This document shows positions 25,701-35,710 of a stretch of DNA of 64,000 nucleotides, piece after piece; position 1 is the first letter of the stretch; every line of letters starts with the position of its first letter. The notes under the pieces are model-generated. The model saw nothing but the letters and a program-made list of their open reading frames with translations. It ran no database searches and was not told where the DNA came from. Origin of the DNA: Leclercia sp. AS011 (GTDB lineage Bacteria > Pseudomonadota > Gammaproteobacteria > Enterobacterales > Enterobacteriaceae); contig NZ_JBBCMA010000010.1 of NCBI RefSeq assembly GCF_037152535.1, positions 11,319-75,318 of the forward strand. Reading direction: 5' to 3'. A program made the translations under genes and the position numbers.

Positions 25701-28188
25701 CGCCGTTGACATCCGCCGTGGCCGCTTTGCGTATCACCAGCGGGGTGAGCAGATCTTTCAGCGCGTTACCCCATTTTGGATCCGCCCCCATCTGCACCCC
25801 GGTGTTGACCTCCAGGACATGGTCCGGGGTCATGAACAGTTTGGCGTGGACGTGGGAAGAGCCTTCGTCCCCGAGGTCGCTGTTACGCATCACCAGGGCG
25901 GCAAAGGAGTTTGCCTCGAGCTGATTGAGCATGTTCAGCCCCTGGGTACGGCTCAGGTAGTAGAAGCGGTCCCCGTCCTGCAACATCTCCATCTGCGTCT
26001 CAAAGACGAAGTTGAAGGTGGAGCCGAGCATGCCGCCGAACTCCATCTTCCGTTCAGCCAGGCCGCCAATCCAGAAGTCGACCATATTGAGGCCGGACTC
26101 TTTGCTCGCCCAGGCCCCGGTGCTGTTGAAGAAATCAAAGGCATCGGCGCGGGTGGCATCGTCGGCCGGGCCAAACAGCAGGAACTCAACCGCCGCGCGT
26201 TTTTCGGCAATGGTGGTGGCATTGAGGATCAGCTGATGCTGGCCGTAGGCGGCCATAAAGTTGAGGATCGAGGCGGTATTTTTCAGATGCGCGGCGAAAT
26301 CGGCCCAGCTCTCATAGGGTTTCAGCTCACTGTTGCCGGTGAGGTTGAAGAACTGCTCCCGGGCCTGATTGAGGGTCGGCATAAAGGTGTCGCGGCCGCG
26401 GGCGATGTTGAGTGCGCCGAGATCCAGCGGCAGGCCGACCAGGTTATTGCGCAGCGCCCCGGTCAGGAACTCATCGATCTCGTTCCCCACCTGACGGGTC
26501 ATGCCGCGCACGATGGCCCCGATGGCCGCCTGGTTGTCCAATGAGCCGTTGTTATCGAAGGCCAGCGGGTTGAGGAAGGCCTGAATCAGACCCAGGTCAT
26601 CGCTCTGCATGTCGAAGGTGGTGCGATCCACGGTCTCGGTGAGCATCGAGTGGCCGAAGCGGTACACCACGTGGGCGAACTCGGCGAAGATCGCCGGGTT
26701 GATGTCGGCGGTGTTCGAGAAGACGAACGGATCGACCGCCGGCTGCACGGCGCGGGCAAACTCCTCAAACACCAGGTGCTGGTACTCCATCTCGGTGGTG
26801 AAGCGCCCGGCCTGGAACAGGTATTCGCCGTTCCACACCAGGGTGCTGGTATCCGCCGGGATCGCGGTGATCTGGTGGTTCGGCATCAGCCACTGGTTGA
26901 TGAGGCTAATATCGCCGGAGCCCAGAATGGTGGCTTTGTACTGCTCCACCAGACGGTTGTGTTCGTCGTGGAACACCGAGTGCACCGCGGTTAAGCCGAT
27001 GTTCTCGTTACCACGACCGTCGCCGGTGATGAAGTGGCGGTCGAGCAGCTCGTTATCGTAGGTGCCCGCTTCCGGCGCTCCGCCGATGGCATCATTGCTA
27101 TCGGCCAGCAGGTTGCCGTTGGCGTCAAATTTCGGTACCGCCGTGTGGGCGATATCATCGAGGAAAGCATGGCCGGTGCGCAGGGTGTCAGATGGCAGCA
27201 AGCCGCCGTTGGCTTCAACCAGCCCGTGGAGGGTGACAATCTGCACCTTGCCGTTGGCGCTCAACATCAGGTTGCCGTAGCGGTCGGTCGCCAGCAGCGG
27301 CACGTTGAAAATATCCGCATCGGTCAGCTGAATGCCGAGGAACTGCAGGGCATGGGCTTTGACCTCCCCCCAGGTGGCGATCCCGTGCGCGCCATCCAGC
27401 AGATTACCGGTCGGCTCGGGCTTGCCATCGATGAGGGTGAATTCGCGCAGGAAGATCTGGTGCGATGGATGGGAGGTGTAGGTCTGGTTCTGATCGATCC
27501 ACGGAGTGGTGGTGTTGACGGTGTTGTGGGTGGCATCCACTTTGGCCCGGGTGAGGATCATGAAGTTGGTCGCGGAGCCCTCCTTGTACAGCGGATCGTC
27601 CGGCATCAGCGGGATAAAGACGATCCCGTTGCCCTCTTTGGGGATCAGATCCAGACCGTGGTCAAAGAACTGGCCGAAGAAGGTCATCCAGCCGTTGAAG
27701 GCGGGCGACAGACCGATATCCGGGGAGAGGTTGGGAATGGACAGACTGCCGTTCTCGCTGGTGCCGCCGCCGGGGGCGTCTTTCAGGCCGTCCGCTGCTT
27801 CCACCGCTGCCGGATTATTGCTGCTCTGGTCGGAGATAATATTACTGATGGTGCGCGGGTCGGAATCGGTCACCACGCCGCCAGGACCGGAGATACTCAG
27901 GTATTTGGCCAGCTCTGGGTTGTTCTGAATGGCTTGCAGATCCAGCGGCACCAGTCTCGGCATGGTCTGATCGGCGGCACCGTACAGCTCCTGACCCGGT
28001 AACAGGTTGTTCCAGGAACCATCCACGGTACGGATGCCGTACGGCAGCAGCGGGTCACCTACCGCATCACGCAACGCGTCACCGTTGACGGTGCCATCGG
28101 CATTGGTGGCGGATTCGGAGATCTTGATCTGCTTGAGAATAAATGCGAGGTCATGCAGCGTGACAGTAAAATCATATTGTTCGGCCAT
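22768..28188 (-). CDS. RTX exoprotein with animal-type heme peroxidase domain
   Basis: 1,806 residues. Residues ~100-720 match the animal heme peroxidase superfamily. Distal His is in FFGQFFDHGLDLIP (~170-180), followed by LTAVHSVFHDEHNRL (~400), YRFGHSM with the proximal His (~512) and LNIARGRD (~594). A calcium loop DVNGDGKLDG is at ~828. RTX nonapeptide blocks GGxGxDxLx lie at ~850-1010 and ~1480-1740, with two Ig/cadherin-like segments (~1290-1470) between. The end ...SIQLTDFQLG suits an uncleaved type I secretion signal. No Sec signal peptide. Probably secreted to the medium or surface, where it would use peroxide to oxidise halide or organic substrates (family inference). Bacterial RTX-peroxidases of this kind are known in Pseudomonas and roseobacters. 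First gene of the operon with its exporter. Confidence 0.9.
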   Translation of the reverse strand: MAEQYDFTVTLHDLAFILKQIKISESATNADGTVNGDALRDAVGDPLLPYGIRTVDGSWNNLLPGQELYGAADQTMPRLVPLDLQAIQNNPELAKYLSISGPGGVVTDSDPRTISNIISDQSSNNPAAVEAADGLKDAPGGGTSENGSLSIPNLSPDIGLSPAFNGWMTFFGQFFDHGLDLIPKEGNGIVFIPLMPDDPLYKEGSATNFMILTRAKVDATHNTVNTTTPWIDQNQTYTSHPSHQIFLREFTLIDGKPEPTGNLLDGAHGIATWGEVKAHALQFLGIQLTDADIFNVPLLATDRYGNLMLSANGKVQIVTLHGLVEANGGLLPSDTLRTGHAFLDDIAHTAVPKFDANGNLLADSNDAIGGAPEAGTYDNELLDRHFITGDGRGNENIGLTAVHSVFHDEHNRLVEQYKATILGSGDISLINQWLMPNHQITAIPADTSTLVWNGEYLFQAGRFTTEMEYQHLVFEEFARAVQPAVDPFVFSNTADINPAIFAEFAHVVYRFGHSMLTETVDRTTFDMQSDDLGLIQAFLNPLAFDNNGSLDNQAAIGAIVRGMTRQVGNEIDEFLTGALRNNLVGLPLDLGALNIARGRDTFMPTLNQAREQFFNLTGNSELKPYESWADFAAHLKNTASILNFMAAYGQHQLILNATTIAEKRAAVEFLLFGPADDATRADAFDFFNSTGAWASKESGLNMVDFWIGGLAERKMEFGGMLGSTFNFVFETQMEMLQDGDRFYYLSRTQGLNMLNQLEANSFAALVMRNSDLGDEGSSHVHAKLFMTPDHVLEVNTGVQMGADPKWGNALKDLLTPLVIRKAATADVNGDGKLDGAYLKYSGDGHVVLGGSAGNDTLIGGKGIDSLWGDGGNDRLDGGDEADTVHGGDGDDIITDTGTPVGGADFLHGDAGNDVIFSGNGNDLSFGGSGQDFIVVGEDAQEVFGGLDNDFILGGSGGDALMGNEGDDWIEGGDGFDSLTGENSELFFNSTIIGHDVLNGQGNDTDYDGEAGDDIMVQGAGIQRNNGMAGFDWAIHKGDVVGANSDLGIPIFVNQQEFILRDRFDLVEGLSGWKFDDVLTGTDQPVGTAPVQGTPLSNNLTLDGVARINGLDKVVGSTLINGAVDGVVLNPDNGADILLGGGGSDRIMGKAGNDIIDGDAWLNVRIEVRDANGGVIKSADSMNELKTEMLNGTLNPGQLHIVREILNDGNKGETDIALYRDVNGNYNFTRNADGSLTVNHATVSANLPVGDGTDRLLNIEKLEFGDNTQLWVTAQKATGDVNISNKAPGVGDLLRVNTANLADGNGLANNLPITYTWQALIGGEWRDQATGSEFRVGNNLAGTQLRVTASFNDRMGDAESLVSAITSPVGPRDQPTRGVPVVSDLTPTRTLALTADVSGITDGDGLTNGNNFRYQWQMSSGLGFINIVGATAATFTPTQATLERQLRVIVTVTDDEGNPSVTLTSAPTQLVGNLLVGNNGANTLFGTAGSDYIDGGAGNDTLFGLAGDDVLIGGTGNDDLDGGAGADQMAGGIGNDTYHVDDAGDVITEAVNAGTDLVEVTAASYVMADNLENLTYTGTGNFNGTGNALANTMTGGRGNDTLNGMDGDDTLFGLAGNDTLIGGNGNDGLDGGQGADTMTGGLGNDTYHVDNVGDTVVEEVNGGTDTVRVSLNTYTLSQDVEVLTFTGNGGFTGTGNALANTLTGGTGVDRLNGAGGNDTLTGAGGNDIFIFGASFGQDTITDFDSNPAGGQDLINLAGRGITAANFNSNITLTTSGTSTVLNFVNGDKITLLNTAVSSIQLTDFQLG

Positions 28189-28950
28189 AATTAATTACCT
28201 CAATCTTGAATCGCTATCATCATTCACTTTTGCTGTTTAAAAAGCGTGCAAAAAGAATGTGCCGGGTCGGACGGGATTACGCTTTTTCTGGTTATTGCCT
28301 TCATGTGCTCCCTATTAAATCGTTAATGACAATACCCTTTCGCCCACTATTACCGGGGTGGCAGGAGTAAATTTTGGGTAAGTTTATTTATCCCTCCCGT
28401 GGAGAGATAAATAAAATCACTAACGGACTCAGGCTCTGAATGTGTAAGCACATTCAAAGTGTTAGGGTCAGGAATGACAATGTTTTAGCGGGGCTTAACG
28501 AATGTTTAAAAGTGTTATCACATGTTACGGTCTCGCTATGAAGTTAACTATGGAATGTCTTTATCTTCCGACAATAAGACTTTTTTATGAGCCCTGAGAG
28601 GCCTGGTTATTATTTTTTCTACGCCATTTCTGGCACAGTTGTACAACTTTCATCGCGCTGTCTATATTTTCGAAATTAGTTTGGTCTGATTCCTGTCACT
28701 TTTTAAAATTATTTAGCAGGCGAATTTATTTTTTTAATTCACGGGGCGGCAAAAATAATATTACCCGGCGAAGCAATATTTGAATGGCTGGTCAAATTTA
28801 ATAATAGCCGGTGCGTATCAGGGAATATTTACACCCTTTTGCAATTGATAATTATTCCGCTTGTATTACGTCCGTTCGCATAGCACCTGGCAGAAAGGGC
28901 TGTGTTATGATAAAGAACTCATTAACTCAACTTCTTACGACGTAGCCTCT
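28189..28950. other. 762-bp divergent intergenic region
   Basis: AT-rich stretch between the leftward peroxidase operon and rightward nanR. It must carry both promoters. I see no convincing gene, REP element or tRNA. A 12-codon ORF with a weak ribosome binding site at 28907-28945, just before nanR, is not convincing. Confidence 0.6.
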
Positions 28951-29736
28951 ATGACACTATCCAGCGAAAAACAGGCAGAAACCTCTCCGGAAACCATTGG
29001 GCGTGCATTACGCCGTCGCCCGCTGGCGCGCAAAAAATTGTCCGAGATGGTGGAAGAAGAGCTGGAGCAGATGATCCGTCGTCGGGAGTTCGCCGAAGGG
29101 GAGCAACTGCCGTCCGAGCGCGAGCTGATGGCCTTTTTTAACGTCGGTCGCCCGTCGGTCCGGGAGGCGCTGGCGGCGTTAAAACGCAAAGGGCTGGTGC
29201 AGATCCAGAACGGCGAGCGGGCCCGCATTTCCCGTCCGTCGGCGGATACCATCATCAGCGAGCTTTCCGGCATGGCGAAGGATTTTCTCGCCCATCCGGG
29301 CGGGATCGCCCATTTCGAGCAGCTGCGTCTGTTCTTTGAATCCAGCCTGGTGCGCCATGCTGCCCAGCATGCCAGTAAGGAACAGATCGCCCTGCTGGAA
29401 AAAGCGCTTGAGCTGAACAGCCAGTCGCTGGATGACAACGCGCTCTTTATCCGTTCCGACGTCGAGTTTCACCGCGTGCTGGCGGAGATCCCTAACAACC
29501 CTATCTTTATGGCCATCCACGTGGCCCTGATCGACTGGCTGATCGCCGCCCGTCCTGCGGTACCTGAGCAGGCATTGCGCGAGCATAATAACACCAGTTA
29601 TCAGCAACATATCACCATCTTCGAAGCGATCCGCAGTCAGGATCCCGATGCGGCTGAACAGGCCCTGCAGGCGCACCTCACCAGCGTTTTCGCCACCTGG
29701 CACGCCTTCGAGCAGAGCAAAAAACGCCGCAAGTAG
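28951..29736 (+). CDS. nanR: NanR, GntR-family sialic acid repressor
   Basis: 261 residues from ATG 28951; the open frame extends 30 codons upstream, but similarity to E. coli NanR begins near here. The winged-helix GntR domain (~25-95) contains [20 protein letters not shown] and [20 protein letters not shown], nearly identical to E. coli. The C-terminal all-helical FCD domain (~105-250) binds N-acetylneuraminate with a metal. It represses the nan operon until sialic acid is present. The GGTATA repeats it binds are seen at 29805-29827, between nanR and nanA. The extreme N- and C-termini are diverged from E. coli, as usual for the family. Confidence 0.95.
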   Translation: MTLSSEKQAETSPETIGRALRRRPLARKKLSEMVEEELEQMIRRREFAEGEQLPSERELMAFFNVGRPSVREALAALKRKGLVQIQNGERARISRPSADTIISELSGMAKDFLAHPGGIAHFEQLRLFFESSLVRHAAQHASKEQIALLEKALELNSQSLDDNALFIRSDVEFHRVLAEIPNNPIFMAIHVALIDWLIAARPAVPEQALREHNNTSYQQHITIFEAIRSQDPDAAEQALQAHLTSVFATWHAFEQSKKRRK

Positions 29737-29804
29737 TCTCCACGATCGTTTAGTGAACTGGATCGCGTTCTGCGCATTTCGATAGTGTTTGTTTCGGTCT
29801 TACT

Positions 29805-29827
29805 GGTATAACAGGTATAAAGGTCTA
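29805..29827 (+). promoter_or_regulatory. NanR operator (GGTATA repeats)
   Basis: Perfect GGTATA hexamers at 29805-29810 and 29814-29819, followed by a degenerate GGTCTA at 29822-29827. In E. coli NanR binds two or three such direct repeats overlapping the nanA promoter. Location 37 bp upstream of the nanA ATG fits repression of the operon. Confidence 0.85.
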
Positions 29828-29863
29828 CAGTTATCACATCATCATCACACACTCGAGGTTTGT

Positions 29864-30763
29864 ATGTCAGTTACGCTGAAAGGGGTTATGCCCGCACTTC
29901 TTACGCCGTTTAATGACCAGCAGCAGCTGGATACCCAAAGCCTGCGCCAGCTGGTGCGCTTCAATATCGCCCAGGGGATGGACGGTCTGTACGTCGGCGG
30001 ATCCACCGGCGAAGCCTTTGTGCAGAGCAGCGCGGAACGTGAGGAAGTGCTGGAAATCGTCGCCGAAGAGGCGAAAGGCAAACTTACCCTGATTGCCCAC
30101 GTCGGCACCGTCAGCACCCATGAGAGCCAGCAACTCGCCCGGGCCGCCCGTCGTTTTGGTTATGACGCCGTCTCCGCCGTGACGCCGTTCTACTATCCGT
30201 TCAGCTTTGAAGAGCACTGCGATCACTACCGTGGGATTATTGATTCTGCGGATGGGCTGCCGATGGTGGTGTACAACATTCCGGCCCTCAGCGGGGTGAA
30301 ACTCTCTCTGGATCAGATCAACACCCTGGTGACCCTGCCGGGGGTGGGGGCCCTGAAACAGACCTCCGGGGATCTCTTCCAGATGGAGCAGATCCGCCGG
30401 GCGCATCCGGATCTGGTGCTGTACAACGGCTACGACGAGATCTTCGCCTCCGGCCTGCTGGCCGGTGCCGATGGCGGGATCGGCAGCACCTATAACATCA
30501 TGGGCTGGCGCTATCAGGGGATCGTGAAAGCCCTGAAAGAGGGGGATATCGCCACCGCTCAGGCGTTGCAGACAAAATGTAATGAGGTTATCGATCTGCT
30601 GATCAAGGTGGGGGTGTTCCGTGGCCTGAAGACGGTGCTGCACTACATGGGCGTGATTGAGGTGCCCCTGTGCCGCAAGCCGTTTGCGCCGGTGGATGAA
30701 AAATACCTGCCTGAACTGCGCGCCCTGGCGCATCAGCTCCAGCAAGAAAAAGAACAAGGTTAA
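29864..30763 (+). CDS. nanA: N-acetylneuraminate lyase
   Basis: 299 residues (E. coli 297), TIM-barrel of the DHDPS/NAL family. Cleaves N-acetylneuraminate to N-acetylmannosamine and pyruvate in the cytoplasm. Visible residues: carboxylate-binding GGSTGE (45-50), Tyr137 in VVYNIP and Schiff-base Lys165 in GALKQTSGD, all at E. coli numbering. The ATG at 29864 with GAGG upstream is chosen over an in-frame start 75 nt earlier that would run through the NanR operator. First gene of nanA-nanT-nanK-yhcH, 37 bp after the operator. Confidence 0.97.
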   Translation: MSVTLKGVMPALLTPFNDQQQLDTQSLRQLVRFNIAQGMDGLYVGGSTGEAFVQSSAEREEVLEIVAEEAKGKLTLIAHVGTVSTHESQQLARAARRFGYDAVSAVTPFYYPFSFEEHCDHYRGIIDSADGLPMVVYNIPALSGVKLSLDQINTLVTLPGVGALKQTSGDLFQMEQIRRAHPDLVLYNGYDEIFASGLLAGADGGIGSTYNIMGWRYQGIVKALKEGDIATAQALQTKCNEVIDLLIKVGVFRGLKTVLHYMGVIEVPLCRKPFAPVDEKYLPELRALAHQLQQEKEQG

Positions 30764-30773
30764 GACAACGACC

Positions 30774-30795
30774 GATGCCGGACCTGTCCGGCATC
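30774..30795 (+). repeat. Perfect palindrome in the nanA-nanT gap
   Basis: GATGCCGGAC-CT-GTCCGGCATC, a 10-bp perfect stem starting 11 bp after the nanA stop. No U-run follows, so it is not a typical terminator. It could stabilise the nanA end of the message or be a REP-like unit. Confidence 0.7.
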
Positions 30796-30851
30796 ACTGA
30801 AGCTGTACCCTACAAAAACAGCGTATGGGTTTACCCATTGCGGAGACTGAC

Positions 30852-32342
30852 ATGAATACAATGACACAAAATGTCCCGTGGTATCGTTGCCTCAGCCGTC
30901 AACAGTGGCGTGCGTTTTCCGCCGCCTGGGTCGGTTACGTTCTGGATGGTTTTGATTTTGTTCTGATTGCCCTCGTCCTTACCGATATAAAAACCGAATT
31001 CGGCCTCACCACTCTGCACGCCGCGAGCCTGATCTCCGCCGCCTTTATCTCCCGCTGGTTCGGCGGCCTGATGCTGGGCGCGATGGGCGATCGCTACGGT
31101 CGTCGCCTGGCGATGGTCAGCAGCATCGTCCTCTTTTCCGTGGGCACCCTGGCGTGCGGCCTGGCCCAGGGGTACACCACCATGTTCATTGCCCGTCTGG
31201 TGATCGGCATGGGGATGGCGGGGGAGTACGGCTCCAGCGCCACCTACGTGATCGAAAGCTGGCCAAAGCACCTGCGCAATAAAGCCAGCGGCTTCCTGAT
31301 TTCCGGCTTCTCCGTCGGCGCGGTCGTGGCGGCTCAGGTCTACAGCCTGGTGGTGCCGGAGTGGGGCTGGCGGGCGCTGTTCTTCATCGGCATTCTGCCG
31401 ATTATCTTTGCCCTGTGGCTGCGGAAAAACATCCCGGAAGCGGAAGACTGGAAAGAGAAACAGCAGAGCAAAACCCCGGTCAAAACCATGGTGGACATTC
31501 TCTATCGCGGGGAACATCGGTTCATTAATATCGCCATGACGCTGGTGGCGGCGGTCTCCCTGTGGTTCTGCTTCGCGGGCCAGCTCGACAGCGCTGCCAT
31601 TGTCGCCATGCTCGGCCTGCTTTGCGCGGGGATCTTTATCAGCTTTATGGTGCAGAGCAACGGTAAACGCTGGCCGACCGGCGTCACCCTGATGGTGGTG
31701 GTGCTGTTTGCTTTCCTCTACTCCTGGCCGATTCAGGCCCTGTTACCGACGTACCTGAAAACCGATCTGGCTTACGATCCCGCCACCGTCGCCCAGGTGC
31801 TGTTCTTTAGCGGCTTTGGCTCTGCCGCAGGCTGCTGCGCCGGGGGCTTCCTCGGGGACTGGTTAGGCACGCGCAAAGCCTATGTCTGTAGCCTGCTGGC
31901 CTCGCAGCTGCTGATTATTCCGGTGTTTACCATCGGAGGGAGCAGCGTCTGGGTGCTGGGCCTGCTGCTCTTCTTCCAGCAGATGTTGGGCCAGGGGATC
32001 TCCGGGATCCTGCCGAAACTGATCGGCGGCTATTTTGATACCGAGCAGCGCGCGGCCGGGCTCGGCTTTACCTATAACGTTGGTGCACTGGGCGGCGCAC
32101 TGGCCCCGGTGCTGGGGGCCTTTATCGCCCAGCGTCTCGATCTGGGCACCGCGCTCTGTTCGCTCTCGTTCGGCCTGACCTTCGTCGTCATCCTGCTGAT
32201 TGGCTTTGATATGCCGTCCCGCGTGCAGCGCTGGCTCCATCCTGAAGCCCTGCGCACCCATGACGCCATCGACGGCAAACCCTTTAGCGGCGCCCTGATT
32301 AGGCGCGAAAGGGCCAGCCAGTTTGTTAAAAACAAAGGTTAA
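30852..32342 (+). CDS. nanT: Sialic acid MFS symporter NanT
   Basis: 496 residues from ATG 30852; the length equals the E. coli protein and the sequence is near-identical over long tracts. Major facilitator superfamily proton symporter in the inner membrane importing N-acetylneuraminate. About 14 transmembrane segments: the first half has [13 protein letters not shown] (MFS motif A) and [15 protein letters not shown], and there is a central extra hydrophobic pair around 225-270. The C-terminal tail (~470-496) differs from E. coli. Second gene of the operon, 88 bp after nanA with a hairpin in between. Confidence 0.97.
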   Translation: MNTMTQNVPWYRCLSRQQWRAFSAAWVGYVLDGFDFVLIALVLTDIKTEFGLTTLHAASLISAAFISRWFGGLMLGAMGDRYGRRLAMVSSIVLFSVGTLACGLAQGYTTMFIARLVIGMGMAGEYGSSATYVIESWPKHLRNKASGFLISGFSVGAVVAAQVYSLVVPEWGWRALFFIGILPIIFALWLRKNIPEAEDWKEKQQSKTPVKTMVDILYRGEHRFINIAMTLVAAVSLWFCFAGQLDSAAIVAMLGLLCAGIFISFMVQSNGKRWPTGVTLMVVVLFAFLYSWPIQALLPTYLKTDLAYDPATVAQVLFFSGFGSAAGCCAGGFLGDWLGTRKAYVCSLLASQLLIIPVFTIGGSSVWVLGLLLFFQQMLGQGISGILPKLIGGYFDTEQRAAGLGFTYNVGALGGALAPVLGAFIAQRLDLGTALCSLSFGLTFVVILLIGFDMPSRVQRWLHPEALRTHDAIDGKPFSGALIRRERASQFVKNKG

Positions 32343-32352
32343 GGGAGGTGCT

Positions 32353-32396
32353 ATGTCATTCCTTAACGCGTTGCATGCACCACAGAGAGCGACCCC

Positions 32397-32400
<4 letters not shown>
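32353..32400 (+). CDS. 15-codon ORF in the nanE slot (possible nanE remnant or coupling peptide)
   Basis: The 54-bp gap between nanT and nanK contains GGGAGG five bases before ATG 32353. The frame encodes [15 protein letters not shown] and its TGA overlaps the nanK ATG (ATGA). In E. coli this is exactly where nanE (starting MSLL...) sits, with nanK directly after it. The simplest reading is an internal deletion of nanE that kept its ribosome binding site, first codons and translational coupling to nanK. A chance ORF is possible. Confidence 0.55.
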
Positions 32401-33733
<1,333 letters not shown>

Positions 33734-33745
33734 GCGTTGAAACAA

Positions 33746-33768
33746 AAAGCCCGCAAATTGCGGGCTTT
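33746..33768. terminator. Bidirectional terminator between nanQ and RIO kinase
   Basis: AAAGCCCGCAA...TTGCGGGCTTT, an 11-bp stem flanked by A- and T-rich ends, between convergent genes. Confidence 0.9.
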
Positions 33769-33775
33769 CACGGCG

Positions 33776-34630
33776 TTAGTCTTCTTCGCGCTCTCTGACC
33801 GCACGCTGGCGTTCGTAGTATTCATCTTCTGCCGAAATAATCTCATCCAGCAGAGAATCCATATCTACAGCATGGGTCTCTTCAACAAACAGCCCGGTGA
33901 GGGGCGTTTCCGGGGTGAGTTTGCCGTCTTCATAGAGCATCCAGATCTCTTTCCCGTAGCGCGTTTTCAGCAGCTGCGGGGCGAACTGACCGTAATACTC
34001 GGTGATGTTATTCACATCGCGTTCAAACATGGACTGGGCATGGTTGTTGGCGGCGGCATCCACCGCCTGCGGCAGGTCGATAATGACCGGCCCCTCGGCA
34101 TCCTGTAGCACGTTAAACTCTGACAGGTCGCCGTGGACAATACCGGCACAGAGCATGCGCACGATATTGCGGATCATGGTGGCGAAGTCTTTTACGGCCT
34201 CTTCTTCCGTTAAGGCCACATCGCTCAGGCGCGGCGCAACGTCGCCATCAGCATCGGTGACCAGCTCCATCAGCAGCACGCCGTCCAGACACATATAGGG
34301 CTGCGGCACGCGGACCCCGGCGTTAGCCAGGCGGAATAGCGCATCGACCTCTGCGGTGTGCCAGACCTCTTCCTGCTGCTTACGGCCAAATCTGGAACCT
34401 TTTTGCATGGCGCGCGCGTCACGCGTGTTGCGGACTTTGCGGCCTTCCTGATACTGCACGGCCTGCTTGAAGCTGCGCTGTGACGCTTCCTTGTACACTT
34501 TGGCACACTGGATTTGGTCCCCGCATAGCACGGTGTAAACGTCAGCCTCTTTGCCGCTTTTCAGGCGTTGAAGCACGTTGTCTATCAGGCCGTCGTCGAC
34601 CAGGGGCTGGAGTCTGTTTGGGATTTTCAT
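33776..34630 (-). CDS. RIO1-type serine protein kinase (PA4780-like)
   Basis: 284 residues from the MKIPNRLQPLVDDGLID start; upstream in-frame starts add up to 17 unconserved residues. RIO kinase domain: nucleotide loop SGKEADVYTVLCG, Lys in CAKVYKE, catalytic loop HGDLSEFNVL and metal-binding Asp in VIIDLPQA. The acidic C-terminal tail is EDEYYERQRAVREREED. Archaeal and eukaryal RIO kinases act in ribosome maturation. Bacterial members are common in gamma-proteobacteria, but their substrate is unknown to me. Monocistronic, sharing a terminator with the nan operon. Confidence 0.9.
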   Translation of the reverse strand: MKIPNRLQPLVDDGLIDNVLQRLKSGKEADVYTVLCGDQIQCAKVYKEASQRSFKQAVQYQEGRKVRNTRDARAMQKGSRFGRKQQEEVWHTAEVDALFRLANAGVRVPQPYMCLDGVLLMELVTDADGDVAPRLSDVALTEEEAVKDFATMIRNIVRMLCAGIVHGDLSEFNVLQDAEGPVIIDLPQAVDAAANNHAQSMFERDVNNITEYYGQFAPQLLKTRYGKEIWMLYEDGKLTPETPLTGLFVEETHAVDMDSLLDEIISAEDEYYERQRAVREREED

Positions 34631-34699
34631 GCGGCTTTTATAGCGCATTTTTGCCGCTTTTCGTACCAAAAACGCAGGCAAATATCTTCTTTGAAAGGA

Positions 34700-35602
34700 T
34701 TAACGCGCCGACTGACCCTCACAGCAGGCTTTGACCGCCTCATAGAGTAACCTGACGCCTGCGGAGAGCTGCTTGCGGTGCGGGCAGATCATGTTCAGCG
34801 GCACGCTCTCACCCACGTAATCTTGCATTAATACCCGGAGCCGACCGGCGCGGACATCCTCCGCCACGTCCAGCCAGGATTTGTAGGCTACGCCCGCCCC
34901 GGTGACCGCCAGGCGGCGGATCACTTCGGCATCGTCACTCATCATGCTGCCGCTGACGTTGACGCTGTGCATCTCCCCGTCGCGGAAGAAGGTCCAGCGA
35001 TCGTGCAGACGTCCGCGCAGGACAAAGGTCAGGGCGTTGACCCGGCTTAATTCATCCGGATGGTTCAGGTCACCGTGGCGGGCGATCCACTCGGGCGACG
35101 CCACCAGCACGCGGCGGTTATCGGGAGCGACGGGGAGAGCAATATAGGAGGCATCTTCCGGCATGCCGTAGCGAAAGGCGATATCCACCGGATCCTTAAA
35201 GACATCGGCGACCTGGTCGGAGAAAAAAATGCGCAGCCGCAGTGCCGGGTAGCGTTCGTCGAACGCCTGAAACACCGGCAGCAGCAGGTTACGGCCTAAA
35301 TCCGATGGGACGGCAATCTGCAACGTGCCGGAGATCTCCTCTTCCGGGGTCTGGATTTTTTGCATCCCGGCGTACATGGCATCCAGCATCTGTCGCGCGT
35401 AGGGTAGCCAGGCCTCGCCTTCCGGGGTTAAGCGCAGGCTGCGGGTGGAGCGCGCAAACAGCCGGATGGCCAGGGTCGACTCCAGCCGTTTGATAGCGGC
35501 GCTGACCTGCGCCGGCTGAACGCCCGCCTCTCGTGCCGCATCGCTGAAGCTGCTCAGGGCAGCGACGCGAACGAACAGTATCAGATCCTCAAGCCGCACC
35601 AT
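34700..35602 (-). CDS. LysR-family transcriptional regulator
   Basis: 300 residues from ATG 35602, which has GGGAG seven bases upstream; the ATG at 35608 touches that motif and is rejected. Winged helix-turn-helix at ~5-62 (FVRVAALSSFSDAAREAGV then QPAQVSAAIKRLESTL). LysR substrate domain ~85-295 of the type seen in DsdC/AaeR-like subgroup regulators (VPSDLGRNLLLPVFQAFDERYP). Divergent from the oxidoreductase gene at 35711 with a ~100-bp shared promoter, so it probably controls that gene. Inducer not known. Confidence 0.9.
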   Translation of the reverse strand: MVRLEDLILFVRVAALSSFSDAAREAGVQPAQVSAAIKRLESTLAIRLFARSTRSLRLTPEGEAWLPYARQMLDAMYAGMQKIQTPEEEISGTLQIAVPSDLGRNLLLPVFQAFDERYPALRLRIFFSDQVADVFKDPVDIAFRYGMPEDASYIALPVAPDNRRVLVASPEWIARHGDLNHPDELSRVNALTFVLRGRLHDRWTFFRDGEMHSVNVSGSMMSDDAEVIRRLAVTGAGVAYKSWLDVAEDVRAGRLRVLMQDYVGESVPLNMICPHRKQLSAGVRLLYEAVKACCEGQSAR

Positions 35603-35710
35603 TTTCATCTCCCGAGTATAAGTCTTGTCTCCGCGAGGCTATTTTTCCCGTCGCAGCTTCGCTTTACCATCAAATTATTGCGACACAGTGGATAAAACGC
35701 CGGAGACATT

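Noticed and set aside
28907..28945. 12-codon upstream ORF before nanR
   Set aside because: The ribosome binding site is weak, the codons are not informative, and no leader is known for nanR.
30825..30851. Upstream in-frame start for nanT
   Set aside because: The extra residues are not shared with E. coli NanT, whose start corresponds to 30852.
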